A stretch of 64,000 nt of DNA. Source: Trichoplax sp. H2 (Eukaryota; Placozoa; Uniplacotomia; Trichoplacea). Both the position numbers and the translations under genes were made by a program. Under the pieces are notes generated by a model. The model had not been told where the DNA came from and did not search any database. It was given only the letters and a program-made list of their open reading frames with translations. This document shows, piece by piece, positions 1-15,100 of this stretch; positions within the stretch are counted from its first letter, which is position 1; every line of letters begins with the position of its first letter. Location of the stretch: contig NOWV01000188.1 in NCBI GenBank assembly GCA_003344405.1, positions 87,580-151,579 of the forward strand. Direction: 5' to 3'.

Positions 1-689
1 TCACCCAGCGTACCTCCATTGAATTTATTTACAATAATCAAGCAAATTTTTCCTACAAATATGACAAAAGCCGTTGCCGACTGGAAAAGTTTTCTTAATC
101 AACTCATCAAATTAGAACATTTAAGTACGCATAGATGCTGTTAAGAGTACATTAGCCAATAAATTGACAGCAAAGTAAAAACTTAGCGCAATGCATAACT
201 GAAAATCTTTTAATTCTTGATCTTTAAATGTTAGAAATTCCCAGTAAAAACATGGGGGCCGCAAAAATCGAGGAACTGAGAATTTTAGAAAATAAATATC
301 TGAAAGAATATTTAAGTCACAGTAACAAAGAGCTATCAGATAGGAATGCCAGGAGCATCGAAAATAAACTTGACAGTTGCCTTGCTCAGTAAGTCTGCTT
401 TATCCGTGCCAAACTTGTTTTTTCTAAGTTGAAATTTATAATCATATCACTCTGCAGTAATATTTAAGATTTCATACTCCGCATTGATTTACAAATTTAA
501 TTATTGTACTTTTCATGTGGTCAATTAATACAGATTTATCATGATGTCTTAGCAATTGATTTTTTTGATAGGTTAATTAGACTAAATGGTGAAATTTTAA
601 AATTAAAAAGAGAAAATCAGAGTATTGCAACATTTCTGGGACAGACGAGTTTGGCTAATCAACCTTATTTACGGCCTGCAGATAGCTAA
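1..689 (+). CDS. TRPM channel A, 3' end only (partial gene)
   Basis: Last three coding exons of a TRPM cation channel whose upstream part lies outside the window: 1-124, 235-388 and 572-689, stop TAA at 687-689. The first exon encodes the stretch just after the TRP helix (SPSVPPLNLF, then a tryptophan in ADWKSFL). The second encodes a charged helix ending NKLDSCLAQ, and the third a leucine-rich coiled-coil end (RLNGEILKLKREN) and a short tail. Splice positions and phases match genes B, C and D. In the first exon it is closest to B: both read LF-x-x-IK after PPLN and then PTNM, where C and D read YLPILYTLLPWNW. The protein ends soon after the coiled coil, so there is no room for a C-terminal kinase or NUDT9-like domain. 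Identification rests on the TRP-domain exon and its paralogues. Confidence 0.85.
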
Positions 690-3600
690 AACTTTATCTA
701 ATTATAAACTACGGCAACTCTGAAAAATTAATCGTGTAAATTATTTAGAACACTATAAATGCTGAGCTATAATGTTACTGTAAGGATTCCCACTATCTGG
801 TAGTATTTCGGCGCATTAATTATTTTAGTCATTTTTGGCTTAATTTTTTGCTTCAATGACACAAATAGTTTACGAAATATTCGCTTGATTTACTTAAGAT
901 ATTATAAGTTATTTATACGCTAGTTAAAACTACGGAAGTTACTTTATATTTATTTTATTACTACTCGTAGTTTTGATATTGATGTAAGGATTACTTTCAA
1001 TACTAGCTATATATATCAAATGCTAATTTCATAAACGATGTTTTTAGAGATGAAGCCTAATGATCTTAATTTATTTTTGCACTATTTCTTAAGGCTTGTA
1101 ATTCTATTAATGCTGCAACGACATTATATTTTTATTTTAATTTTACATAAAACATTGACACAATTCCTTAAGGAGTAAATTCTTTCTTGGTCACAAGCTA
1201 TACGTAAAAAATCAAATCTATTGCAGCTTATGATAATAAGAACATCAAATATGGTAATTTTAAGAACTTAAAGTTCTTGGTTACCTACCATATAATTGTA
1301 ATCCATCAACTTTCGATCATGAAATTGCAAAGCATTTACAAGCACTGAATTTTCACGTTATTTCAATCAGCACCACAATTCGCAGTTGCTATTATAGGTA
1401 GGTTCTGTTTCTTATTCATTATGAATAAGAATTATAATTATTATAATCTTGCATGTCCCGAATTTAAATGGATTTTTCATTTTCATATCGCCCGCAGCTA
1501 TCATCGATTCGTAACGTCTACAGCTGTCCAATTAAAAGTTATGGCACAAATTATCGCTTCACGCTATGAAATTTCGTTAATATAATTACGCAAAAATTTA
1601 TACTTTTTAAATTAAAACTGAAATTATCAGTTTCGATATTGCCTTAATCTTAGATCAATTTATTGATATTGATGTATTTTAAATTATATAAAATTATCTA
1701 TTGCCTGTAAAAATACAAAATATCTATTATATCAATTATTTGCATACCAAATATGAATTCTATTTAGGAAAAGAATTTGATACAATTATTAGTTCAAATT
1801 ATAGGCAACTATTATTGTGTTCATAATGCCTGGAAATTTATGGAATGTCTAAAATTATCGAGACTAGAGAATTTCATGATTTCCTTTTATGATTACTCAA
1901 TGCAATTTTCAATTAATGAGTATTTAATTGATATGAGATTAAAGTGCTAATTGTAATAGCTTACCATAACACGAGTTAGATATGTGCTGGATTGCTACAT
2001 TGTTTCTGGTTAGTTTTAATTACACATCGAAAAATTTACGATTATGTTACGTGATGGTTTCAATTTGATAGCAAAGATCTAGAAAGGATGAATCCTTCCC
2101 GGTTAATACTTAGTTAATTACGTGGCTAATGGGTTGGATTGCAATTTACCAGTTATTGAATGTTTGGAATATCGAATGAGTATAATAGTAAACTGAAAGA
2201 GGTGCACTGTAATCAAAAAGCTTGCTTTTGCCAGCATTTCTCTTATAATAGATTATAGAAATATGTAAGATACACATTTGACTCTTTGCCATCTTTCAGA
2301 TTAGCTTACTCTTAAATCTTTAAATAGGTCACGTTTGTAAACTAAATTGTAAGATTACATCAGCGCCTATTGCTACTACAGAGATCATGTAGTAAAGTAA
2401 ATTCAACAAGAAATTGACGTCATTGTCATATTTTGTAGATATTTAACCTCACTCCTATATTACAGTAGAAGAAAATTTGTAATTTTTTTTACGTCGACAT
2501 AATATAATATCTTTAATTCTACCTTTATTTAATTCCATAAATTAGAGTCGAAACAGAAAAATGTAAATGCTTGATTAGTGTTACCTACTTATGACGATTG
2601 CATGAATTCTATACATGAGCTTAATGTCCAGTACCTTCATCGATCGTGGTATATTACAGCAAGAATTTATAACAGAAAATATGTATTTCTTCTTGTAAAT
2701 AACACAAGCCATTTATGTACTTGGAAAGTTTAAATGTAATTGATTTCGTAGTTTCTTGCTAAATTTGATAGAAAGTATTATTAGTATATTTCGATAATGT
2801 GGATGCAACTACATATCTAATACCACGATCTCGAAACATTGTCTAGGCTAGGGATGTAGAAAAATAGGATTATGTAGGAAATTTGTTTACAGAGATGCTT
2901 AGTTAGAGACTTGAAAGAAGTAGTTAACGTATTGCAAAATGTAGAAATTTAACTGAAATTAAAATACATGTTTCAAACTCTTAATTATTTAATTAGATCT
3001 ATTAATAGTACATATTACCGATATCTACAATACATTCCACTGTACTTATTGATTGAGCTAGGGAGCAATAAGCGTGCTCTGCAAAATTGAATCGGATAAC
3101 AGTAATAGTATAACGCAGATCAACTAAAATCAAGTTTTTAAAATAGATTTTGATGTCTTTAAACCGTGAATGTAAATCTTATAATTCATAATACCATTAT
3201 TTTCGTAGTAACCAGGCACAATTTGCTTAGTATGTAACTGCATCTACGTACTTGTCAAGCGATGCGGGTAAAGGATATTATGATGTAAGCCATCCTTTTA
3301 AATATTAATCAATCAGCATGTTTATCTATGAGTTACATGTTGTCACAACCCTCACTTGTGGCAAAGGAAAGTAAAGAATTCTAGTGTAGTTACTTAAGAC
3401 ATGGGCTATTTCTCCCAGTACTTTCAGTTTCTATGAGAGAAGTATTTGAGAACTCGATTTCTCGGCTGATCTACACAGACAACTGACTAATTATTACACT
3501 ATTCTTCACGATATGAGTCTTGCCGTTTCTTGAGCAATTGCTAACTTTATTCTACAAACATACGCGCTTAAATAGGTTTCAACAGTGAATTCCAATATTA

Positions 3601-6120
3601 ACGGGTGAGAATTCATACTTTCATACTTTACAAGTTACATTAATTAGTATAATACATTACTAAATATACATGTCGATATTCTCAGACTTAGATAGCTACA
3701 AGCTATCAGGTGTTAAGACGCTTAACCTTCGTCTATATACGGCTCAATTTTTAGAGATTAACGCACCTTACAAACCTACAGTAAATTAGCTGTTAACAAC
3801 TTATATTGCTATCACATTTCTACCATCCTATTATCAGCTACAAGCGCATTAAACATAGCACATAACTTTATCTTATCTATTCATAAGCATTCATTAATCA
3901 ACAGTTACTTAATTAGTAACGGCGTACCGCGACACATATATTAAAGTATATTTTAGCGAACAGAAAACACGTGCACTTATGTAACAACAAGCGTGATATT
4001 TATGTTGTGTGCGCGTGATAGTATACATACTATATATAATTTATATAATAGGTGCATTACGCTTACTAATAATTCTAAACATGTCATAGCTATCTGTCGT
4101 ATTATCATATGCAATAAGTAGTAAAGTGAATTGAACAAGGAAATTGAGTTTCCACTTAGATTATTTTTAAGTAGCCAATCTCACTCCCATATTATGGTAA
4201 AGAAAGTTTACAATTTTCTTATATCGAAATAATAATGTCTTTGATTCAACTGTGATTTAATTCCACAAATTAGTGTTGAAACAGAAAAAAGAACATTTTT
4301 GTTTTGTGCCACCTTGTTTACAACCATTAGGCGAATTTAATTCTATATGGCCTACTTTCCATGAACATACCGACGGGGTACAATTACCATAAAATTTACC
4401 ATTTTTGTAACGAGCCCCTACCGTATTGTATATTCTTTATATATATATTTCCGAGGCCGGAATTGTTGAAGTCCAAGGATTAAATCAACACTATATTTCA
4501 GTTCTTTTATAACTATTAATTTAAATAAACTGTGAGTCATGTTTTCGTTAACAATTGATTTGTAATAATCACATTAATGGGTTCTTGGATTATATTGGGA
4601 TAGAATATTTACTACAGATTGTAAACTAGCATAATATGGTATTAAATCTATTGAAATATATAATTCTATAGCTACTTAACTTCTGATAATTACTGGTAGG
4701 TAACTAAATAGAATTGTTAATACTGCAATGGGCTGACCGTAGCATTCAGCTATCGTCTATACAAATAATATAGGTGACAATCCATAGCAGCAGGAAACTT
4801 TCACATCATCATCACATTAATTATTACCCGCGTTACTTATAATGTCACCATTGTATGTGTACACGTACGCATATACGCTAGATTAGTAGCTATAAATTTG
4901 CTTGCTATGAAGCAATCTATCGATAGCAAATTATTCTCTTTCAGCTCCTGAAGCCATAGACTGAACAAATTTTCCTCTAATCATGAAGAGAAAGGTAACA
5001 TCTCGCACAAATTACCTTTAGCTAACAGTTGATTGAGTTTTCTTTCTTGAATTAGTTTTCATATAAGTTGTAATATAGTTAAATGCTACAGAAGGCTGTT
5101 GGTATTTTAGGTTAAATGTCTGTAAAGATTATAATAGTTATGAGTAGAAATTTAGCCGGTTATAAGTTGAAATAAGTACCTTATATACTTGTGGTAACTT
5201 TTGGCTTACACAATCTCTTCATACGCTAATCTTAGTAGAAAACTTGTCTAGCTGCCGATAAAATGCATTAAATCGTAATTTTAGAACTATTAGAATTTAA
5301 ATATTTAGATCATATAAACTCTCCAAAGCATCTTAAATTGAGTTCTTTAAGTAGTGAAGCCACGAAGTTAGTCAGTACGTTGCTTGATCATAATGTCTAT
5401 TTTATAATTAATAGAATTGATTATCCAGGCCATATTACGCTATTGCTTATACCACACATTCAATTAAGTTGGTAAAAGTAAAATCATTTGTGGTATTATA
5501 AGCAATTCTCACGATTACATCCTACTTCTTGTTACTAATGTCTTGCATCTCCATGTCGATGTAAATTCATAAATTTGTTCACAGTGACTTTCCGGTGCTG
5601 TATTCTAGTGTAGAAATTAATAAAGAGCAGTATTAATTAATATGCGGCAAAACAGCTGCTGTTGTCAGTATACCCTTTCCATAATCAATATTTAAGTGCA
5701 ACTTTTGAAACGAATATCTTAAATAATATCAGTTTAAATTTGTTTATTTTTGCTTTAAAAGTAAGTCGGTATAAAAAATTGTATAACCTTGATGTATGTT
5801 GTTCAATAGATCATTTCTCATTGGGTTTCATGTTAATGATCGATGATTCAATTACCTTTTTACTATACATCCTAAAGAATTGACTAGTCTAGCCGTCTGG
5901 AGGCATCTAAATATGTAGAAAGAGGCTCGATACAATATCGCTACAGGTTATCTAGGATCCCTCTGGCGCGTAATACTAAGTTATACATTCCAGTATTTCT
6001 TTGTGTATTTAGCAATTAAGATGATATGAATTTAATTCTCTTCACTATCAAAAGTAAAATAAATCTAAATAACACAAATTCTACCTATTAATTACAGAAT
6101 AAAATGTTTTCAATTTATAG
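690..6120. other. Spacer between TRPM A and B, with a diverged direct repeat; first exon of B not found
   Basis: About 5.4 kb of AT-rich sequence with no convincing coding exon. The first coding exon and promoter of TRPM B should lie in its right part, because B's first recognisable exon starts in phase 0 directly after a splice acceptor. A diverged direct repeat lies at about 2386-2572 and 4117-4293 (listed separately). An imperfect inverted repeat is centred near 1270. Short open frames such as the one at 5662-5883 lack family similarity, have no paralogous counterpart upstream of C or D, and look like chance. Confidence 0.5.
2386..4293 (+). repeat. Diverged direct repeat pair, about 180 bp each, upstream of TRPM B
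   Basis: Copy 1 (about 2386-2572) and copy 2 (about 4117-4293) share an ordered series of blocks: GTAGTAAAGT, CAA-AA-GAAATTGA, AATCTCACTCC or its variant, ATATTA, TTAATTCCA, AAATTAG and GAAACAGAAAAA. They are separated by about 1.5 kb of unrelated sequence. By eye identity is clearly above chance but with many substitutions and small gaps. No open frame or terminal inverted repeat was seen, so this could be an old segmental duplication or two copies of a dispersed non-coding element. Confidence 0.6.
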
Positions 6121-9100
6121 CAACGAGCGGAGACAAAATTTATCACCGATAATTTCCATAAACGTGATTGCAATGGTTTCATAAAGACTATTGTCACAGA
6201 GAATGGACTAAAGTACGTCTTCTCATATTGTATCCTGCACATTGCCTGTTGCTAGTTTTAGTAGTAGGATTTATTATTCGATTCCTTTTAAATTTAAAAA
6301 TTAGATATCAAATTTAATAGCAGACCTAAATTGCATATTATTTACATATTTAACTGTATTATCTATAACGGTCATCATTGTCGACTACGATAGTAATTTT
6401 GATCAAGTCATTAATAGTTACCGAAGCTAATATACGTATCTTATTTTATCCGGAAATGGATGTTAACCAAGCATTGAGAGATGCCAGTGCGGTAGAAAAC
6501 AACAATCTCATAAAAAAATCGACTTGACGGTAGACTCCGAAACCGATTGGAGTATGGAGAGCCATACGGAAAAAAGTTGCACAGATGCTTTCGGTGAAAT
6601 TAAGTTTTTTCGTTATCGCATGAAATCATCCATGGCGAAGGTATAACATACTTTACTTTTGATGCTGTCCTCAATTGCATAATTTATACGGTAAATCAAT
6701 AATTTATTTTATATCTTACTCTACGTGGCATATTACTTTTGAGTTAGTAATATCTGTCATAAAATTAAGCAAGGAGCCTAGAATATTTTGCTAAATCAAG
6801 AACTGACGACAAACTGAGAAACTGAAAGCAAAATGTTTTGTATATTTACCTTATAAAATATCCCATACTGCACTATTTCAATGGTCCATGCTTTTTTAAT
6901 TTCATTTATTACTTCTAGTAATATCTGTACTACTACATACCGTGAACTTAGAACAGATTTTAGCTAAAAATAGCTAAAACTATCATATTTATTACGGATA
7001 TACCGATGAAATCTATATCGGTAGATCGTTAAAGGTATAGCGTGTAATGTCTGACAAAATTATGATTTATTCATTCTCACTAGCTTAGATTATCATCTAA
7101 AGGCAGTTTGTCCAGATCTGAATATCAATAAATAAGAACGAAAGATAAACTAATTTCTACAGCACTCTATTCAAATAACAGAAGTTACAAGCTGACATAT
7201 GTAAACTTAAATTTTGCCATCTCTATTGCAACATCTTTATTATACGCGCGTGGTTATTAACATACACCTCTTGGTAGTAAGTTTTAAAAACAAATTTTAG
7301 TTCTATTTTATACATGACAAAATGTAGACTAGATTCCTAGGTCTAGTTGAGGCATATGTATATTTATTATTCTATATATATGGATTATCGCTCGATCTGA
7401 ACATAATAAAAGATGATAATAAATATCTTTTTTATTTATTCCTCCTTCTATAGTATGTAAGAGTTGCGGCAGACGATTCAGTAGATCACTTACTAGAGTT
7501 GCTAAAGCAGTATTGGGACATTGACAATCGAAGCTTTGTCATATCCATCATTAGTGATGGTGACGTTAAAAATACTGGACATTCGCGGAAGATCAAGAAA
7601 GCATTTTATGATTGTTTGATTAGAATTGCTAATAGGGTGACCGTTTGTATTCTTACTTCTGGGTATCATCAAGGTGTTATCAAAGATATGAGCCAAACCT
7701 TAAATCAAGATGGTAAAGACAGCGACAATAATAAAAGGCATAAGCATGTCATCATTGTTGGTATTTCAACATGGGGAGCAGTTTTAAATAGAGAGCTGCT
7801 GCAAAGTGAAACGGTGAGTATGTAATGAAAATAGACGGGATAAAATATAATATCAAGATCATGTTTAAGTACCATTTATCTCAAATCATGATTACTAATA
7901 ATTTATGATGTGGCTTATAGAGTGTATTCATAAATGACTTATATTAGAGTTTCTAATCCGTAGAAATTACGGATAAATTTATATTGTGCTACATCATTAT
8001 GATTGCCAATACGAAGCCGGCAGATTTTAAAACCTATAGCGAAATTGCATCAGATAGCATAAATCAGTTGTATCAATATCTACTAGAGCGTACTCATTAG
8101 ATTAACTAATTTATTAACGTTTGTATTCCCTAGTAATTACGTAAAAAATTGATATGTTGTATCATTATGACTACCAATACCATGTGGGCTGCTTTTATAA
8201 TCTAGAGCAAAATTGCATCAAATAACAAATCAGCTATACTAATATTTACCAGGATGTATTCATTAGTAAAACTTACATTTACGTTTGTTGTAATTACGAT
8301 AAAACTTATATCATGTAATATCATGATAACTACTGTACCAATGCAATTAGAGCTGGTTTTAAAACCTACGTCAAAATTATATCAGATGACATAAATCAGT
8401 TCTATTAATATGTACTAGTTTATGCCAATCTGAAAGATTTCGAAAATAACCATTTCTTTCAGTTTACGATTTAATATTTACAATGATTGCATTTATTTAA
8501 TAAATATTCTTATTAGGGATCCGGTAGCTATCCTGCTGAATACGTCGCTGTCAGGAAAGGCGTCCAACGATATGTTCCGTTAGACCCTAACCACACTCAT
8601 TTCATCTTGGCCGACGATGGAACTACTGGTCAAAGAGCTGCTGAAGAGGTTTTAAGAAAGGAGTTAACCAAGGAATGGCGAAAGAAAAATAAGCAAAGTT
8701 TGGGTAGGAAATGAAAAATCCCTAATAAATTTGATTTCCTATTTAAATCTGCATTTCCCAGTCCGGATAGATTACATAACATGATCATAGGATGATTTGG
8801 GTTGAAAATCTCAACGTAGTTTTCTTAAGATTAGCCCTAGTACTAATGCTTATATCGCGTCTCACTTTGCTAACGGTGATTGTTTTAGCTTATATACTCT
8901 AAGAACTATTGCACCCCCGCAGAGTAAGCTTAAATAAAATAATTAATCAGCAACCCTCAAAAATTTATAAGGCATTAAAAAGTTACTGGAAGCTGATTTC
9001 TAAATCGTAATCAATGTAAAAGTGAAAATAAATAGACGGCAGTCTCGTAATGATTTAATCATAAATTATGTATAAATTATGCAAAATAAATTTTGTGCCA

Positions 9101-12100
9101 ATCCAAAGCAATCCCATCTGCTATGATAACATCAAGATACGTGCCATTTCGATCATAAAATTCGAGGATTACATATTTTTAATAGCATTACTAATTTCGT
9201 ATTGTAGGTTTGAGTCGATTGATTCGAATTGTAATATCTGGAAATGTAGAATCACTTCATAAAGTTAGAGACTATGTTGCTAGCGGAAGAACTGTTGTCG
9301 CTGTCAAGGACAGTGGAGGTGCCTCTAGTGCATTAACCTATATCAAAAGTGATGCTAGGTAAGTTTGAATATTGTAAGCTAATCAGATTAGTATAATGTC
9401 TTATATGACGAATAAATCAAAATAAGCATTAAGTTAGACTTAACACTAGTGCATATATTGATGAATTTCGTATTAGGAATTTAAATAATAGAGAAACTCG
9501 AAATAAGTTGAAAGAAATACTGAAATATTCCACAACCGATGGCACTTCTATGCCAGATAGTGTCTTTGCGATGTGTTTAGAGTATATAGAAACAATTCAA
9601 CGATACTTAAAAAAGGTATTGGTCGATGCCATTGAATTTTGATAACTGATCTTAAGTTGCTTAACGCATTATTACTCCAATAATAATTAACGTAATGCCG
9701 CAGATTAAGCAAATTATTTTATATGTTGCACTGACTAAAATTGAAGTGCTACCCAAACAGAATAGGAGTTATGTTCTACATCTTTACATTTTCATGGTTA
9801 TTGTTAGATAATCATTTATGATTGCCCTAAGGATGAATATGGAAAGTTTCTTCTCCGAATTCTCATGGGGCGAGGTATAATTAGAAATAGTAATAGTGAT
9901 GCAAAATCATACTTGAATTCATCATAACTTTAATAATTATAACGAATAGATATATTCAACACACTTACCGTGTATAACATCAGTTAGCATCTTAGATCAA
10001 ATGCCTATCAATATTTCAGAATAAGTACACGTTCATTGATTTTAAATTTTGAATAGAATGCTTTTAGGCTATGCTGCATACATATGTCACTACAGCTAAA
10101 AAATTCTGTAGTTATGATTACAAAGAGTTTTACTATTCGTTAGTTAAGAGATTATATGAATCTGTTTCATTTAGTAACATAAAAAATGCGAAATTGATTA
10201 TATAAACTTTCTAGTGTATTTTAACCCTCTTACATATATTATTAAGCAGGCTTCCTATATGCCATTTTTTGTATTCCCCTTTAGCTAAGCATTCAACTAC
10301 TGAAAGTGAGGTTGGCAGTATTGATGTCAAGTTTGAGGAACAAGATAAAAATAGCATGATGCAGATACATGATGGCACTCCGTCTTCGATAACACCACCA
10401 ACGCCAAGAAGACATGTAATGATGGCAACGTCTTTAGATAGCGCCGTGACATGTTTAAGAGAAAAGCCCGCTTTTCAAAGATCGTTATTCAGCCAAGGAG
10501 ATAGACCACTTAAATCTGATCCGGTGTTAGAAGAAAGTAAAGATCTAAATATAGTTCCAAGATTATTGGATTATGGAGCTAGTAGGCCAACTAGACACTC
10601 CTTGGCTATCATCCCTTTAGGGAAAGCAAGTGAAAAATTAGATCAGGAGACTCACATAAGAACGCGCCAAAATTCAGATGATTATTCGTCCGGAATGCAA
10701 TATACCGATGAAAAAATAGGTACCAATGGCGCAACGTTATCGCTAGTATCAAGCCCTTTTGCGACGGATGAAAACAGTAGTAAAATGAAAAACATGAATA
10801 GGTTATCATCAGAAACATCAGAAATGCAGAAGTTGTCATCTCATGATGCGAATAAAGATGAAGGTGGTGATGAAGGAGTTAAATACCAGAATGATCAAAC
10901 CGTGCTCAATGGTGCAGTATCATTATCGTTGCCACAACCCCCTATGGATTACAATAATAATAATGATTTAGAAAACAGGGATAGAGCAATATCGCAAGGA
11001 TCTGATGGCTCCGTATTTGGTAGCAATGCAATTACTATCACTCCACAGCCGCAAATGACAGGCATGTATGGTATTTCAGATTACCAGTTTAAATTTGTAG
11101 TATGCTGCTATCTGGTACGCTAATTTCATCTTAATTTACATACACATATTAAGTGATATATTAAGCAAAATTTTAATAAAATATTTCGTAACAAATTAGC
11201 TTACTATCGATTTATATATTAATGCATATAATGTTAATCTGATAAAAGAGTCCTATCTAGATCTCAATTCGTTCTCAAGATATCTGGCAGTTTATCCATT
11301 TGACAATTTTTTAGAGTCATTTCGATTCTATTTTTAAGACTTTAGTATGCAGCCCCGAATAAAAACGATTTCCACCTACGATAAAGACGTAGTAATAGCT
11401 GGTGATAATGAAACGAATATGTTACAAACTTTAGAGCCAATTGCAGTCCAAATTAATGATGTTGATTACATAGAAGAAAATGAGGACGATGAAGCAAGAA
11501 CAAATAATGATAAGCCAGCAGAATCAACAATCATTGAAGTACCCCAAGGGATTGAATATCCGCAGCTGTTAGATCACCGATCAAGATTTGACTTACCGCA
11601 ATCAGGTAATTCTTCAACGTAATATCAAAAAATGCAAATGAAAGCGAAGTAATGTTTAGTAAAGTGCTCATACATAATTCACCCTGATTCGGTGTATGAT
11701 GCATTACTAATATGTCGAACCCAATTTATAAGATATCTGATTAATGTCGATATTATTACAGGTACAGAAGAAGCTGGTGACATGAAAGGACAAAATGTGG
11801 AGGAGTCTGAAAGTAAATGGGGAAAAATTAAGCAGAAACTGATGCATAACGATGAAGATAGAGCATCATTGGATGACCATTCTTGTTTAGCGAAGATAGA
11901 TTTGTTATTATCGCGAGATGATACTATTAACTGCTTCGATCCAAATGAATCCAAAAGGTTACAGTTAATAGAACTTCTTCTACTGGAAGATACAATTAGT
12001 TTGACTAAAATCATAGCAAATGGCAGAAAGGTAAGAGTTATGCTCACCACGATTGATAAAATACTGTAAAAATTGTCTAATAGTAAGTATTGTCTATTTT

Positions 12101-15100
12101 TCACTTGTATAAGTAGAATTTATCCAATACTACTTTAACTAAATGTGCTTCACAAATGGAAAACTTGGATACATTTGAAGGAGACGCATACCGCGATTTC
12201 TCCCAATTTATAACCTCTAAAACTTTAACGGACTTATATGAATTGGTATGTTTAGAAATCTGCAAGCTATTTGCATATAAACTATTTAATGAAGCAGAAT
12301 TAAATGCTTTGCTTACAGCGTCGATAGAAAATATCTTATGAAAGATTTCCATTAATTCAGTAAAAATTACAAAATAAATAATGGCTTAAAGTCTACATAA
12401 AGTAAAAGTCTACAATTTACAATAACAGTTGTAGTGGTATAGCTTTCGATATAGCTCAATGTATCCATTTGCAGTTATTAAAAAGACATAAAAGGAAACC
12501 CACATATTTATTTCGGTAAAGTCGCATACGACAATTGTAGTACTATTTGTGAAAAAGTAAAATTTAGTATCTTGAATAGAAAATTGAATTACAGCAATTT
12601 CTTCGTCTTTACTTATAACATATATATATATAGTGAATATGTGTGCTAGTAAAATAAGTAATATTATCGACCTAAATAGTGATCTATTAAAAATTACCTT
12701 AAATGATTTGTTGAAAATATTTCAATCGTATATTTATCTACTAATATGTATATACAGTAATATCGTGATCTTAATTACAGTCTATGCCATCTCTTTACAG
12801 GCTAACCAATGCGTATTTTATGAGTTATACAGTTTTGAATACATCCATACATGCCGAGATTCTGAGGTAAGAAAACTCAGATATATGATATGAAAAGGAT
12901 ACTCGATTGATAAGAGAAACAACTAGCAGAAAATTTCTCAATAGTAGCCCTAAGTAAATGCAAATATGCCTGGAACGGAAGGTTGCATTAGTTATACCTA
13001 TAGTAACAAAATCGATATAACGAGATAGCATCATACCGGCTAATTCAAAAGTTAAGACAATTAGTCATAACTACTTGTTCTTGCGATAACTGATAAAACA
13101 CTTCAATATACATGTACCTGTCGGCTTTCTCTGCTCAGTTAAAATCGATTTCTAGTTAATAAAATTTACAGCATATTACAGTAAAGTATTTAATTTAGAG
13201 CTTGTGATTGAATTTATGGATGAAGAGATTTATGCTTATGAATGTATCATTCATACAACAGGATATAAAGTATATGTTAACTTATTGAAATAAAATATTA
13301 AATGGTAGGAATTTCTAATCAGCTCGTATTTTATAATCTAGAGATTCAATAATAACGAACAATGTATGAGGACGATAGATAGGGTTGGAAATATTATTGC
13401 TATGTTAGTAGGTCATAATTATAACAATCCATACACTGAAGAAAAAATTCGCCGGTCCCATTCATCAAATTCAATCAAGGAAATTAGTATAAAATCTAGA
13501 GTAGATTGTGCCAATCTTCCTATTAAAGACCCGTACAACCAGTTATTCTTATGGGCTGCATTGACGAGCCACGATAAATTAGCGTTCTATTTATTGGAAA
13601 TGGTCCGTTATCCTATTGCCGCCGCTTTGTTGGCTGCTTATCTTTTGATTAAATTGTCAAATAAGATGTTAGATGATGAATTCTGTGCTGCTGCGCAGGA
13701 ATATAACTTTGAATTACTAGACGATGCTTATAAAACGACAAATATTCAAATATTACGGAATCGTAGCAGGTAAGATTTTCAACATTTGATATTAGTTATA
13801 GAATATAAGGTACCGATATTTATCTAATTCACCATTTGTGGGAAATATTCTTTTAACCCATAAACATCACCTAACAATTTGATTGCTAGTATTTCTATTT
13901 ATAAACTATAATGTAAATAGACAAGTGAATGGTGGAATTTACATCTCGGGCATTTACAGGAAAACTAAAGCAAATTATTCTGTATTTTTATTTACCAATT
14001 TATGATACTATTAGTTGCTGCATTTCGTCCTGTTCTGGTATATTTGCATGCTGCTTAACAATCTACATTACTGTACAGATTGGGATGATGTACTGTGTAA
14101 TGTTTACCATTAGTATGAACATATTTTACTGTTACGATAGTGAAATTAGATTACTTTACGATTAATAGTTGTAATAAAGTGTCTTCAAAGTATCACAGCA
14201 ATAATTACAACTTCTTTAAAGTTTCAATTTATTACATTTCTTGGTTAGCTAACAATTATCTACGTACGGTTAATATTCCTAGAAATAGCAGGGACTTCTA
14301 GATTTCTTTTTTACTCCAGTGTGGTAAAAAAATCAAGAATTTCCTGGAAATAGCTGCTTATACAATATTGCAATACGTAAAACGAGCAATCTGGATAGAT
14401 TCTCACACATTCTTATAACCTTAATATTAGGCTATTTTGAGCACTGCTTTATAGTCAACATTTTAAAATAACATAGTTGATTCTATTATATTTATATCTA
14501 CGCGTAAATTAATTATTAAAATGTATTCCATGATACAAATCAATGTAGAGAGTATATTAAATTGGCTATCGGTATCACGAATGTTTACTATGCTGCAAAA
14601 CCAGAAAACGCTATAATATCATTTATGCAAGAATTACCTGATTGGGAGAATATATCTTGCTTTTCTACCGTATTTATATTGGCGCATACACCAGAAATGC
14701 AAGATATAGTAGTTCAGGATTTTTATCAAGATTGCTTAACTAACTTATGGACTGGTGGTGTAGAGGTAAAGACGCCCATATGGAAGGTGAAATTTTGTGT
14801 AGTATAATTTTTTAGCCGCTCTTTATAATAGCAGTTTTCCATTTTAATCAAGTTTTAACAATTTTCATTGATACAAATATAATCTCCAACCGTAGTTGTG
14901 ATAATGTGTTCAATATTTATCATTATTTTCTCTTTAATAGCTATATTTATCGTATCAATTACAGTAAGTTAATAAATCGAATTTATTGTCGTTTTCTATT
15001 TTATAAGTAATACGGTTTGAATGATGTCCGAAAATTTTATCCTTAGCCGTAGTAACTTAACCGTACATAATGCTATGCCAATATATAACAAAGTCACGAA

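Noticed and set aside
1241-1305. Imperfect inverted repeat around AAGAACTTAAAGTTCTT
   Set aside because: Arms match only in part (core of 7 bp plus interrupted flanks), which is common in AT-rich DNA. Not listed as a feature.
5662-5883. 73-codon frame upstream of TRPM B as a possible first exon
   Set aside because: Hydrophobic AT-driven composition, no paralogue and no supporting splice logic.
11679-12104. 141-codon minus-strand frame antisense to TRPM B
   Set aside because: Mirror of the real insert exon 11762-12030, whose plus-strand frame splices in phase on both sides.
13929-14165. 78-codon frame MVEFTSRAFTGKLKQ... in the intron between exons 13342-13769 and 14549-14786 of TRPM B
   Set aside because: The flanking exons join in frame without it, C and D have nothing equivalent, and it ends in a stop without a useful donor.
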